A stretch of 6,602 bases of DNA from Acidimangrovimonas sp. Lineage in GTDB: Bacteria; Pseudomonadota; Alphaproteobacteria; Rhodobacterales; Rhodobacteraceae. Positions 1-4,915 of the stretch are shown piece by piece. Position 1 is the first letter of the stretch. Each line of letters starts with the position of its first letter. A model generated the notes under the pieces. That model searched no databases, was not told where the DNA came from, and saw only the letters and a list, made by a program, of their open reading frames with translations. Both the position numbers and the translations under genes were made by a program. The stretch covers positions 1 through 6,602 of the forward strand of contig JASBUM010000494.1 in NCBI GenBank assembly GCA_030147905.1, read 5' to 3'.

Positions 1-573
1 GAACAGCCGCTGGCGGTCAGCGCCTGGGATCTGATCTCGGGCGATGTGAAGCCGGGGCAGGAGGTGCTGATCTACGATGAATCGGGCGACCATCCGGGCC
101 TGATGGCGGCCGAGGTGGCGGCGCAGGCGGGCGCGAAGGTCGAGGTGATGACGCCCGATCGCACCTTCGCCCCCGATATCATGGCGATGAACCTGGTGCC
201 CTACATGCGCGCGCTGCAAGAACGCGACGTCACTTTCACCGTTACCCGCCGCCTGATGGGGATCGACCGTGACGGCAACCGGCTGAAGGCGACGATCGGC
301 ACCGATTACAGCAGCTTCACCAGCGAGAAGACCTATGACCAGGTGGTGGTGAACTACGGCACCCTTCCGCTGGCCGATCTTTATTTCGATCTCAAGCCGC
401 ATTCGTCGAACCTGGGCGCGGTGGATTACGAGGCGCTGATCGAGGGCCGTCCCCAATCCGTCCGCCGCAACCCCGATGGCGCCTTCGCGCTGTTCCGCAT
501 CGGCGACGCGGTCAGCGCGCGCAACATTCATGCGGCGATCTATGACGCGTTGCGGCTGATGAAGGACATCTGA
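1..573 (+). CDS. C-terminal part of TMADH-like FMN oxidoreductase, probable N-methylproline (or dimethylglycine) demethylase
   Basis: The reading frame is open from base 1 to the TGA at 571-573 (190 codons), so the gene starts left of the window. Proteins of this family are about 680 residues, so roughly the first 490 (the FMN-binding barrel and the [4Fe-4S] cysteines) are missing here. What is visible is the dinucleotide-binding part: a beta strand [12 protein letters not shown] followed by the helix [20 protein letters not shown]. Near the end is [20 protein letters not shown], the closing nucleotide-binding motif of trimethylamine-dehydrogenase-like enzymes. The usual GxGxxG is replaced by the GDHPG form I associate with the demethylase subgroup. 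Family members remove N-methyl groups oxidatively from N-methylproline or dimethylglycine in the cytoplasm. The adjoining proline racemase homologue favours a proline-type substrate, but this is inference. The GTG at 46 is an internal codon, not the start. Confidence 0.85.
   Translation, partial: EQPLAVSAWDLISGDVKPGQEVLIYDESGDHPGLMAAEVAAQAGAKVEVMTPDRTFAPDIMAMNLVPYMRALQERDVTFTVTRRLMGIDRDGNRLKATIGTDYSSFTSEKTYDQVVVNYGTLPLADLYFDLKPHSSNLGAVDYEALIEGRPQSVRRNPDGAFALFRIGDAVSARNIHAAIYDALRLMKDI
561..566 (+). promoter_or_regulatory. Shine-Dalgarno site supporting the TTG start at 575
   Basis: GAAGGA lies within the last codons of the demethylase gene, 8 bases before the TTG at 575. An in-frame stop (TGA at 560-562) sits just upstream, so a longer product is impossible. 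The family's conserved N-terminus begins right at this codon. The site therefore decides in favour of the TTG start. Confidence 0.65.
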
Positions 574-574
574 C

Positions 575-1603
575 TTGCGGTCGTCGAAAACCGTACATGT
601 GATCTCGGCCCATGCCGAGGGCGAGGTCGGCGACGTCATCGTCGGTGGCGTGCTGCCGCCGCCGGGCGACACGATCTGGGAGCAGAGCCGCTGGATCGCG
701 CAGGACGGCGGGCTGCGGAATTTCGTCCTCAACGAGCCCCGCGGAGGCGTCTTTCGCCATGTGAACCTGCTGGTGCCGCCGAAACATCCGGAGGCGGATG
801 CGGCCTTCATCATCATGGAGCCGGAAGACACGCCGCCGATGTCGGGATCGAACGCGATCTGCGTGGCGACCGTGCTGCTGGACGGAGGGCTGGTGCCGAT
901 GACCGAGCCCGAGACGCATCTCGTGCTGGAAGCGCCGGGCGGGCTGGTGCGGATCCGGGCGGAATGCCGCGAAGGCAAGGCCGAACGGATCTTCTTGCGG
1001 AATGTTCCCTCCTTCGCCGCGAAGCTCGACCAGCCGCTCGAGGTCGCTGGGCTGGGCACGCTGGCCGTCGATACTGCCTATGGCGGCGACAGCTTCGTCA
1101 TTGTGGAAGCCGCCCGGCTAGGCCTGGACCTTGTCGCGCAGGAGGCGCATGAGATCGCGCGGCTGGGTGTGCGGATAACCGCGGCCGCGGATGCGCAGAT
1201 CGGCTTCGTCCATCCCGAGAATCCCGACTGGCGGCATTTCTCCTTCTGCCTCTTCGCCGGGGCATTGAGTGAGGGCACCGACGGGCTGGAGACCGCCGCC
1301 GCGGTGGCGATCCGTCCGGGCAAGGTGGACCGCTCGCCCACAGGCACGGCGCTGTCGGCCCGCATGGCGGTGCTGCATGCGCGCGGTCACATGGCCGTTG
1401 GCGACCGGCTGACTGCACGCTCGCTCATCGGCTCGACCTTCTCGGGCCGCATCCTGGGCGAGGCATGGGTCGGCGACCGCCCCGCGATCCTGCCCGAGAT
1501 TTCGGGACGCGGCTGGATCACCGGTATCCATCAGCACATGCTGGACCCTTCCGATCCCTGGCCCGGGGGCTACAGGCTGTCCGATACCTGGGGCGCCCGC
1601 TGA
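575..1603 (+). CDS. Proline racemase superfamily protein with Ser/Thr active-site pair (trans-3-hydroxyproline dehydratase-like)
   Basis: A 342-residue cytoplasmic protein of normal family length. Members of the superfamily (proline racemase, 4-hydroxyproline 2-epimerase, trans-3-hydroxy-L-proline dehydratase) abstract the alpha proton using two opposed residues, classically two cysteines. Here the first motif reads MSGSN (Ser90 in place of Cys) and the second reads DRSPTGTA (Thr256 in place of Cys). Thr at the second site is typical of dehydratases, and loss of both cysteines argues against a classical racemase. Other family landmarks are [13 protein letters not shown] at 13-25, FVLNEPRGG at 50-58, [10 protein letters not shown] at 166-175 and [10 protein letters not shown] at 287-296. 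The start is TTG at 575, one base after the previous stop and preceded by GAAGGA, so the two genes are co-transcribed and probably translationally coupled. The partner demethylase suggests a role in proline betaine, N-methylproline or hydroxyproline breakdown. The exact substrate cannot be told from sequence. Confidence 0.88.
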   Translation: MRSSKTVHVISAHAEGEVGDVIVGGVLPPPGDTIWEQSRWIAQDGGLRNFVLNEPRGGVFRHVNLLVPPKHPEADAAFIIMEPEDTPPMSGSNAICVATVLLDGGLVPMTEPETHLVLEAPGGLVRIRAECREGKAERIFLRNVPSFAAKLDQPLEVAGLGTLAVDTAYGGDSFVIVEAARLGLDLVAQEAHEIARLGVRITAAADAQIGFVHPENPDWRHFSFCLFAGALSEGTDGLETAAAVAIRPGKVDRSPTGTALSARMAVLHARGHMAVGDRLTARSLIGSTFSGRILGEAWVGDRPAILPEISGRGWITGIHQHMLDPSDPWPGGYRLSDTWGAR

Positions 1604-1623
1604 TCCGGGGCGTCCGCTGATCC
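1590..1623 (+). repeat. 17-bp tandem duplication spanning the stop codon
   Basis: GGGGCGCCCGCTGATCC (1590-1606) is followed at once by GGGGCGTCCGCTGATCC (1607-1623), differing at one base (C1596 versus T1613). The first copy carries the last codons and the stop of the racemase-like gene. The second copy lies in the gap beyond it. The rest of the gap up to 1782 is GC-rich and shows no gene or convincing terminator. Confidence 0.8.
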
Positions 1624-1782
1624 GTCCGGGGCGCGGCGGCACTGATCGGCTGCCCTCGGGGCGGGTGCGGCGGGGACAGACCGGGGGCGGGTCCGGGCAA
1701 TGCGCCGGCGCCGTCGATCGGTCGGCGCGCAGCCTTCCGTGTCGTCGCCGGGCGGGGTGTCGCGGCGTCGCCGCTCCGGCGG

Positions 1783-2055
1783 TCAGCGGCCCTCGGGGCG
1801 GGGCAGGGCGGGCGCGGCGGCGGGGGCGTCACCCGGCGCCCCCCCTCCGGCGCCAAGCCGGGGCGTCAGCCGGTGAAGCAGGATATCAAAACGCCGCGCG
1901 GCGGCCGGATCGTCGCGGCGCAGGACCGTATACGCCCGTCCGGCCAGCCGACAGGCCGGCTCGACCTCGCCCGCGTCGGCCAGCCGGCGCAGGGCTTCTT
2001 CGAGCAGCGCCGCGAGCATCTCGCGGTCGGGGGCGGCGTGGGGGGCGGATCTCAT
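1783..2055 (-). CDS. Small helical protein of unknown function, last gene of the operon
   Basis: A 90-residue reading frame starting at ATG (2055-2053), 7 bases after the stop of the metal-sulfur assembly gene, and ending in TGA at 1785-1783. I do not recognise a named family. Residues about 10-67 look like a real folded unit of amphipathic helices: MLAALLEEALRRLADAG, then ACRLAGRAYTVLRRDDPAA, then RRFDILLHRLTPRL. This resembles a short helical-repeat pair. The last 23 residues are a Gly/Ala/Pro tail of low complexity. No signal peptide or membrane segment is seen. Cys35 is the only cysteine. There is no good Shine-Dalgarno sequence, so translation may depend on reinitiation after the preceding gene. 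Position and spacing make it a member of the operon, and ordinary charged-helix composition supports it being a protein rather than a chance frame. Confidence 0.6.
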   Translation of the reverse strand: MRSAPHAAPDREMLAALLEEALRRLADAGEVEPACRLAGRAYTVLRRDDPAAARRFDILLHRLTPRLGAGGGAPGDAPAAAPALPRPEGR

Positions 2056-2062
2056 CGTCGGC

Positions 2063-2413
2063 TCAGCCCATGCCGAAATATCGTCGCGCCGCGGCTTCCA
2101 TCATCTCGGGGGTCCAGGGCGGATCGTAGGTGAGGTTGACGTCCACGCTGGCGACACCCGGCAGGCTGGAGACACTGTTACGCGCTCCGGCCAGAAGATA
2201 ATCGGTCGCCGGGCAGCCGATCGTTGTCGTCGTCATCGCGATCACGATCCTGCCGCCGGGCTCGGCGGTGACGCCGTAGACGAGGCCGAGGCCCACGATG
2301 TTGTATCCCAGTTCGGGATCGATCACCTCCTCCAGCGCCTTGCGGCAGGCGGCAAGCGCCTCGTTTTCCAGCCATGCGGGACGGGGCGACGGGTCGATCG
2401 CGTGTCCGGTCAT
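2063..2413 (-). CDS. DUF59/MIP18-type metal-sulfur cluster assembly factor
   Basis: A 116-residue cytoplasmic protein of the PaaD/SufT/MIP18 (DUF59) superfamily, whose members help load iron-sulfur or other metal centres into target proteins. Visible family signatures are VIDPELGYNIVGLGLVYGV at residues 30-48, with the conserved DPE motif, and TTTTIGCPATDYL at 61-73, with the conserved cysteine (Cys67). The C-terminus has LPGVASVDVNLTYDPPWTPEMM, also typical. A second cysteine (Cys23) lies in the first helix. The ATG at 2413-2411 overlaps the preceding TGA by four bases (ATGA), and GAAGGA lies 8 bases upstream, so this start is secure and translation is coupled to the DUF2249 gene. There is no Suf, Isc or Paa cluster around it. 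It probably serves metal centres connected with this operon rather than general Fe-S assembly (inference). Confidence 0.9.
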   Translation of the reverse strand: MTGHAIDPSPRPAWLENEALAACRKALEEVIDPELGYNIVGLGLVYGVTAEPGGRIVIAMTTTTIGCPATDYLLAGARNSVSSLPGVASVDVNLTYDPPWTPEMMEAAARRYFGMG

Positions 2414-3018
2414 GGCCGTCGTCCTTCGTCGGCGCCACCCCGGACGCGGATGCTGATGCGGTAGGTCGACGCCTCCGCGGCATCGAAACCGCCGCGCCAG
2501 GCATGGCCGCGCGCCGCCAGTTCGGGAAGCAGGAACATCGGCTCGCGGCATAGCAGGGCCTCGAGCACGGCGCCCTCCTCCATGGTTTCGAGCGCGGCCA
2601 GGATGCGTTCCATCGGTTCGGGCGGATCGAGATCGCGGTTGTCCATCTGGCGCACGGGCGTCGGCCAGTCCGTGCCCGGGACTGACGGCCGCGCGTCGGC
2701 GCCATCGGCGGCCCCGTCCGGGTCGGCGCCGGTGTGGGTGTCGGGGCCGGGCGCGGGGTTGGTGTCGGCGTTGGCATCGGGGTTGGCGTTGGTGCGGCGA
2801 AACAGCACTTCCCACTCGCCGCCGCCGATTTCGCGGGCCTCGTGGGAAAATCCCTGCCGCCCGAGCACGGCAAAGAGCGGTTTGGGCTGGAAGGTCGCCA
2901 GCAGTCGAAGCCCCTCGCCCGGCGCCAGCGACCCGACCGCTGCCATGATGTCGGCGAAGGGCTCGCCACCGGCGCGCAGGGTGGGGCGGACATCGAGGGT
3001 CTTGAAGGTATCGGTCAT
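2410..3018 (-). CDS. Protein with two DUF2249 domains joined by an Asp/Asn/Pro-rich linker
   Basis: A 202-residue soluble protein. Residues about 4-75 form one DUF2249 domain (KTLDVRPTLRAGGEP, a LAPGEGLRLLATFQPKPL core, ending GEWEVLFRR). Residues about 124-194 form a second, more divergent one (MDNRDLDPPEPMERIL, EGAVLEALLCREPMFLLPEL, ending TYRISIRVRG). Between them, residues 76-117 are an Asn/Asp/Ala/Pro/Gly linker with a short internal repeat. DUF2249 proteins have no settled function, but I know them from neighbourhoods of denitrification and nitric-oxide genes. In the first domain the usual HDPxPL motif reads FQPKPL, so the histidine is lost. The second domain lacks it as well. The start is well supported: AAGGAG at 3032-3027 lies 8 bases before the ATG, which overlaps the stop of the membrane-protein gene (ATGA). 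The end overlaps the next gene in the same way. Probably acts with the single-domain DUF2249 protein at the head of the operon. Confidence 0.82.
   Translation of the reverse strand: MTDTFKTLDVRPTLRAGGEPFADIMAAVGSLAPGEGLRLLATFQPKPLFAVLGRQGFSHEAREIGGGEWEVLFRRTNANPDANADTNPAPGPDTHTGADPDGAADGADARPSVPGTDWPTPVRQMDNRDLDPPEPMERILAALETMEEGAVLEALLCREPMFLLPELAARGHAWRGGFDAAEASTYRISIRVRGGADEGRRP
2758..2793 (-). repeat. Three 12-bp repeat units coding the DUF2249 linker
   Basis: On the + strand three 12-bp units follow each other: GTTGGTGTCGGC (2758-2769), GTTGGCATCGGG (2770-2781) and GTTGGCGTTGGT (2782-2793). Read on the - strand they encode residues 76-87 of the two-domain DUF2249 protein as TNAN-PDAN-ADTN. 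The in-frame unit length means copy number could change without a frameshift. Confidence 0.7.
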
Positions 3019-4403
3019 CGTTCGTGCTCCTTCCTGGGTTTTCCTCGCGGGTTGATGGGAGACAGCCGCGCAAATAGCAAAGGGGGCATGCGGGCGCCGG
3101 GGGGCAGACGGTGCGCGGCGTCGACAACGGACAGGCGCCGCGTGCCGAGCAAGGCGCGCAGGATGCCGAGCAGGGCAACGACCAGCCCCGCCGCGGCAAG
3201 GCGAAAGAGCAGGGGCGCCCCGGCAAGCAGGGCGGCCGTTCCCATCCAGCTGGCGGCGAAATGCAGGACGAACCACGGAAGGGCCCGCCGTTCGTCCACC
3301 AGATCCTGCACCCGAGGTGTCGTCACCCGGCCCAGGACCGGCCCGTAGCATTCCAGCCAAGTCACGAAGGCCGTGATCTTGTAGAGCTGCGCGAGGCCGA
3401 GGCCGGTCAGCCAGCCCATCGCGACAAGAAACACCAGCGCCCCGGCGTCGCGGCCAAGCCGGCCGAGGACAAGCAGCAGCCCGAGAAGCGCCACGGAGGC
3501 GGCCAGCGAGGCCAGCGCGAGGATCGACACCCGGCTGTTCAGTTCGATCCTCGGGCGCTTTCGGTTGCGGTAAAGGTGGACGATGTCGCGCCCGTAGAAA
3601 AGCAAGGCGCCCGTTCCCGCGGCTGCCGCGATCAGCAGCATCGGCCCCGGCGCGCGTCCCGCGGCGATGGCGGCCAGCCCGCCGCCAAGCGCGGTGGCCA
3701 CCGCTGTCACGGCAAGGACAAGGCCCGCCCGGCTGCCGCGACGCTCCAACTCGGGGGCCAGCATGAACATCGCGAGAAGGCGATAGCTCACCCCCATGGC
3801 GGTGACCGTCAGCCAGCCGCCCAGCCCCAGCGCGGCATGGATCGGGACGGCGCTCTCCGCGAGGGTGGCCATCGTCGCCGGCACTGGCAGCCCCGAAAGG
3901 GTCAGCGCGAAGACGATGCCGAGGGCCGCGGTCGCCGCGACGCTTGCCAGCCCGAGGGTAACATAGCGGACCGGCAGGCTGCGTGCCCCGCCGGCAACAA
4001 GCGTCCGGCCGAGGTTCCACAGCGCGAGCGTGACACCAAGCCCCAGCAGGCCCGCCCCCCAGGCAAGGAGGTCCGGACCCGGCGCAAGCCATCCGCCGAG
4101 CTGCGCGAAGCCGCCGACCAGCGCGGCGAGCCCCGCGATCAGCGCGGCCAGCGTCGGCAGAGGCAGGGCCTGGCTGTAGAGCGGCCGCGCAAGCAGCACC
4201 GGCAGGAACTGGAAGAGCGCGCCGAACATCAGCAGGCTTAGCCAGCCGATGGCCACCAGATGCACCACGATCAACGTCGCCGGCGCGCCCGGATCGTCGC
4301 CCGGATAGCCGAAACCGCCTGCCATCAGGATCTCGGCCACCAGCAAGGCGACCAGAGCGGTTGCGAAATAGGCCATGCTCCAGCGCGACAGCGAGGCATT
4401 CAT
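3015..4403 (-). CDS. Heme-copper-oxidase subunit I-like polytopic membrane protein (NO-related, non-canonical)
   Basis: A 462-residue inner-membrane protein with about 12 hydrophobic segments, roughly at 11-30, 43-70, 84-104, 111-133, 146-170, 184-214, 226-248, 253-271, 292-314, 320-348, 377-399 and 402-419. The 12-segment plan and the second segment (VVHLVAIGWLSLLMFGALFQ, His48) recall heme-copper oxidase/NO reductase subunit I and related NnrS-like proteins. Other histidines are His189 in segment 6, His276 in a loop, His381 in segment 11 and His431 near the end. The HH pair and the HxH ligand motif needed for a complete heme-copper active site are absent, so a respiratory oxidase or NO reductase activity is not supported. 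The protein may bind heme or metal, or serve maturation (inference). The start is ATG at 4403 with GGAG (4415-4412) 8 bases upstream. It lies 60 bases after the DUF2249 gene, and its end overlaps the next start by four bases. The C-terminus is basic and probably cytoplasmic. Confidence 0.75.
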   Translation of the reverse strand: MNASLSRWSMAYFATALVALLVAEILMAGGFGYPGDDPGAPATLIVVHLVAIGWLSLLMFGALFQFLPVLLARPLYSQALPLPTLAALIAGLAALVGGFAQLGGWLAPGPDLLAWGAGLLGLGVTLALWNLGRTLVAGGARSLPVRYVTLGLASVAATAALGIVFALTLSGLPVPATMATLAESAVPIHAALGLGGWLTVTAMGVSYRLLAMFMLAPELERRGSRAGLVLAVTAVATALGGGLAAIAAGRAPGPMLLIAAAAGTGALLFYGRDIVHLYRNRKRPRIELNSRVSILALASLAASVALLGLLLVLGRLGRDAGALVFLVAMGWLTGLGLAQLYKITAFVTWLECYGPVLGRVTTPRVQDLVDERRALPWFVLHFAASWMGTAALLAGAPLLFRLAAAGLVVALLGILRALLGTRRLSVVDAAHRLPPGARMPPLLFARLSPINPRGKPRKEHER

Positions 4404-4422
4404 CGGCGGTACTCCGGTGCTG

Positions 4423-4450
4423 GGCGCGGCACCCGCGAGGGGGCCGCGCC
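4423..4450 (-). other. GC-rich hairpin in the intercistronic gap before the membrane-protein gene
   Basis: The + strand arms GGCGCGGC (4423-4430) and GCCGCGCC (4443-4450) are perfectly complementary around a 12-base loop. It lies between the first DUF2249 gene and the Shine-Dalgarno sequence of the membrane-protein gene. It has no U-tract, so it is not a standard terminator. It could act as an RNA-stability or processing element. Such stems also arise by chance at this GC content. Confidence 0.4.
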
Positions 4451-4463
4451 GGTGCTGGCCAAT

Positions 4464-4709
4464 TCAGGCCGCGGCCTCGGTCTTGCCGATCTCGACCCGC
4501 CAGACCTCGGGGCCGCGTTCAAGATAGGTCCACGAGAACCGGCCCGGAAATTCCGCCTCCATCTGGTAGTAGAGCGGCTTGGGGTCATGGTCGTTCACCA
4601 GGATGAACGAGGCGCCGGGCGCAAGTTCGTCGACATGCTCGAAGATCGTCGCATGTCGCTGCATCGGGACCAGCGTACGGACGTCCAGGGTGGCGGGCGT
4701 TGCGGTCAT
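4464..4709 (-). CDS. Single-domain DUF2249 protein, first gene of the operon
   Basis: An 81-residue protein consisting almost wholly of one DUF2249 domain. It shows the family's full pattern: TLDVRTLVPMQRHATIFEHV at 7-26, then the ELAPGASFILVNDHDPKPL core at 28-46 with the conserved HDP (His41-Asp42-Pro43), and GPEVWRVEIGK at 66-76. His19 and His25 are also present. The domain's biochemical role is not established. Its repeated company with NO-related genes makes a role in nitrogen-oxide metabolism or metal handling likely (inference). The ATG at 4709-4707 has a very good AAGGAG 7 bases upstream, so the start is firm and expression potential high. It is separated from the next gene by 60 bases and transcribed away from the NifU-like gene. 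It is intact here, unlike the two degenerate copies in the larger DUF2249 protein of the same operon. Confidence 0.9.
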   Translation of the reverse strand: MTATPATLDVRTLVPMQRHATIFEHVDELAPGASFILVNDHDPKPLYYQMEAEFPGRFSWTYLERGPEVWRVEIGKTEAAA

Positions 4710-4716
4710 TGTCTGT

Positions 4717-4722
4717 CTCCTT
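4717..4722 (-). promoter_or_regulatory. Strong Shine-Dalgarno site of the operon's first gene
   Basis: On the - strand AAGGAG (4722-4717) lies 7 bases before the ATG at 4709. It is among the best ribosome-binding sequences in the window and fixes the start of the single-domain DUF2249 gene. Confidence 0.8.
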
Positions 4723-4740
4723 TGGTGCTGACGGCAGGCC

Positions 4741-4812
4741 GTGGGTGGCTGCCCGGTGGATGGCTGCCCGGTGGATGGCCGGCCGTGGATGGTTGGCCGT
4801 GGATGGTTGGCC
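4741..4812. repeat. Five tandem 14-15 bp repeats in the divergent intergenic region
   Basis: Units on the + strand are 4741-4755, 4756-4770, 4771-4784, 4785-4798 and 4799-4812. The consensus is GTGGATGGYTGSCC, with an extra G in the first two units. The last two copies are identical; the others differ at one to three places. They lie between the palindrome and the first gene of the - strand operon, so they would be in its untranslated leader if transcription starts near the palindrome. No protein reading explains them. Confidence 0.9.
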
Positions 4813-4853
4813 GTGCTGGCGGGCGTCTCGCGATGGCGACACCTGGCGGGGAC

Positions 4854-4882
4854 AGGTTACTCCGTTAAAAAAATACTGACAA
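4854..4882 (-). promoter_or_regulatory. Candidate promoter of the - strand DUF2249 operon
   Basis: On the - strand TTGTCA (4882-4877, five of six matches to TTGACA) is followed after 17 bases by TAACCT (4859-4854, a weak -10). A start near 4847 would give a leader of about 140 bases containing the tandem repeats. The -35 lies in the centre of the palindrome, which fits repression by a protein bound there. Based on motif reading only. Confidence 0.35.
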
Positions 4883-4890
4883 TATTTTTT
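4868..4890. promoter_or_regulatory. 23-bp near-perfect palindrome, candidate operator (possibly NsrR)
   Basis: The outer arms AAAAAATA (4868-4875) and TATTTTTT (4883-4890) are exact inverted repeats. Inside them TG-A-CA pairs around A4879, so 10 of 11 positions match in an 11-1-11 layout, with only C4876/A4882 mispaired. It is the one strongly AT-rich stretch in a very GC-rich window and lies between two divergent genes. The 11-1-11 inverted-repeat geometry is that reported for enterobacterial NsrR sites, although the half-site sequence differs from the AAGATGCYTTT consensus. An NsrR-like gene lies 1.3 kb away. Binding by another dimeric regulator is equally possible. Confidence 0.55.
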
Positions 4891-4904
4891 ATTTGTGCCA
4901 TCCT
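4876..4904 (+). promoter_or_regulatory. Candidate promoter of the NifU-like fusion gene
   Basis: On the + strand CTGACA (4876-4881) resembles a -35 box, and CATCCT (4899-4904), 17 bases later, is a poor -10. If used, transcription would begin at about 4911, right at the 4916 start codon, which would favour the later ATG at 4952 or a leaderless message. An alternative -10 is TATTTT at 4883-4888. Tentative. Confidence 0.2.
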
Positions 4905-4915
4905 GAAGTGACCTT

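Noticed and set aside
1604..1782. Intrinsic terminator or small gene in the convergent gap
   Set aside because: Weak GC stems only, no T-run, and no frame with a plausible start and protein-like composition.
2063..3226. Long - strand frame of 387 codons including the DUF59 protein
   Set aside because: The family domain begins only near the ATG at 2413. The earlier part is Arg/Pro-rich and overlaps two better-supported genes in another frame.
2410..4092. Long - strand frame of 560 codons that extends far upstream of the two-domain DUF2249 gene
   Set aside because: Only the last 202 codons look like protein. The upstream part runs out of frame through the membrane-protein gene, and the ATG at 3018 has a strong Shine-Dalgarno sequence and a four-base overlap with the previous stop.
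3111..4241. 376-codon + strand frame opposite the membrane-protein gene
   Set aside because: Its translation is rich in Gln, Arg, Gly and Pro with no fold or motif, as expected for the antisense of a hydrophobic GC-rich gene.
3015..4403. Functional NO reductase or cytochrome oxidase subunit I
   Set aside because: The HH pair and HxH motif needed for the binuclear centre and heme ligation are not present.
4741..4812. CRISPR array
   Set aside because: The repeats are contiguous with no spacers and are too short and too variable.
4260..4868. 202-codon + strand frame through the divergent region
   Set aside because: It overlaps the well-supported DUF2249 gene on the opposite strand and its end simply translates the tandem repeats.
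4861..4915. FNR/NNR-type box (TTGAT-N4-ATCAA or TTG-N8-CAA)
   Set aside because: No such spaced pair is found in the AT-rich island. The palindrome has a different core and spacing.
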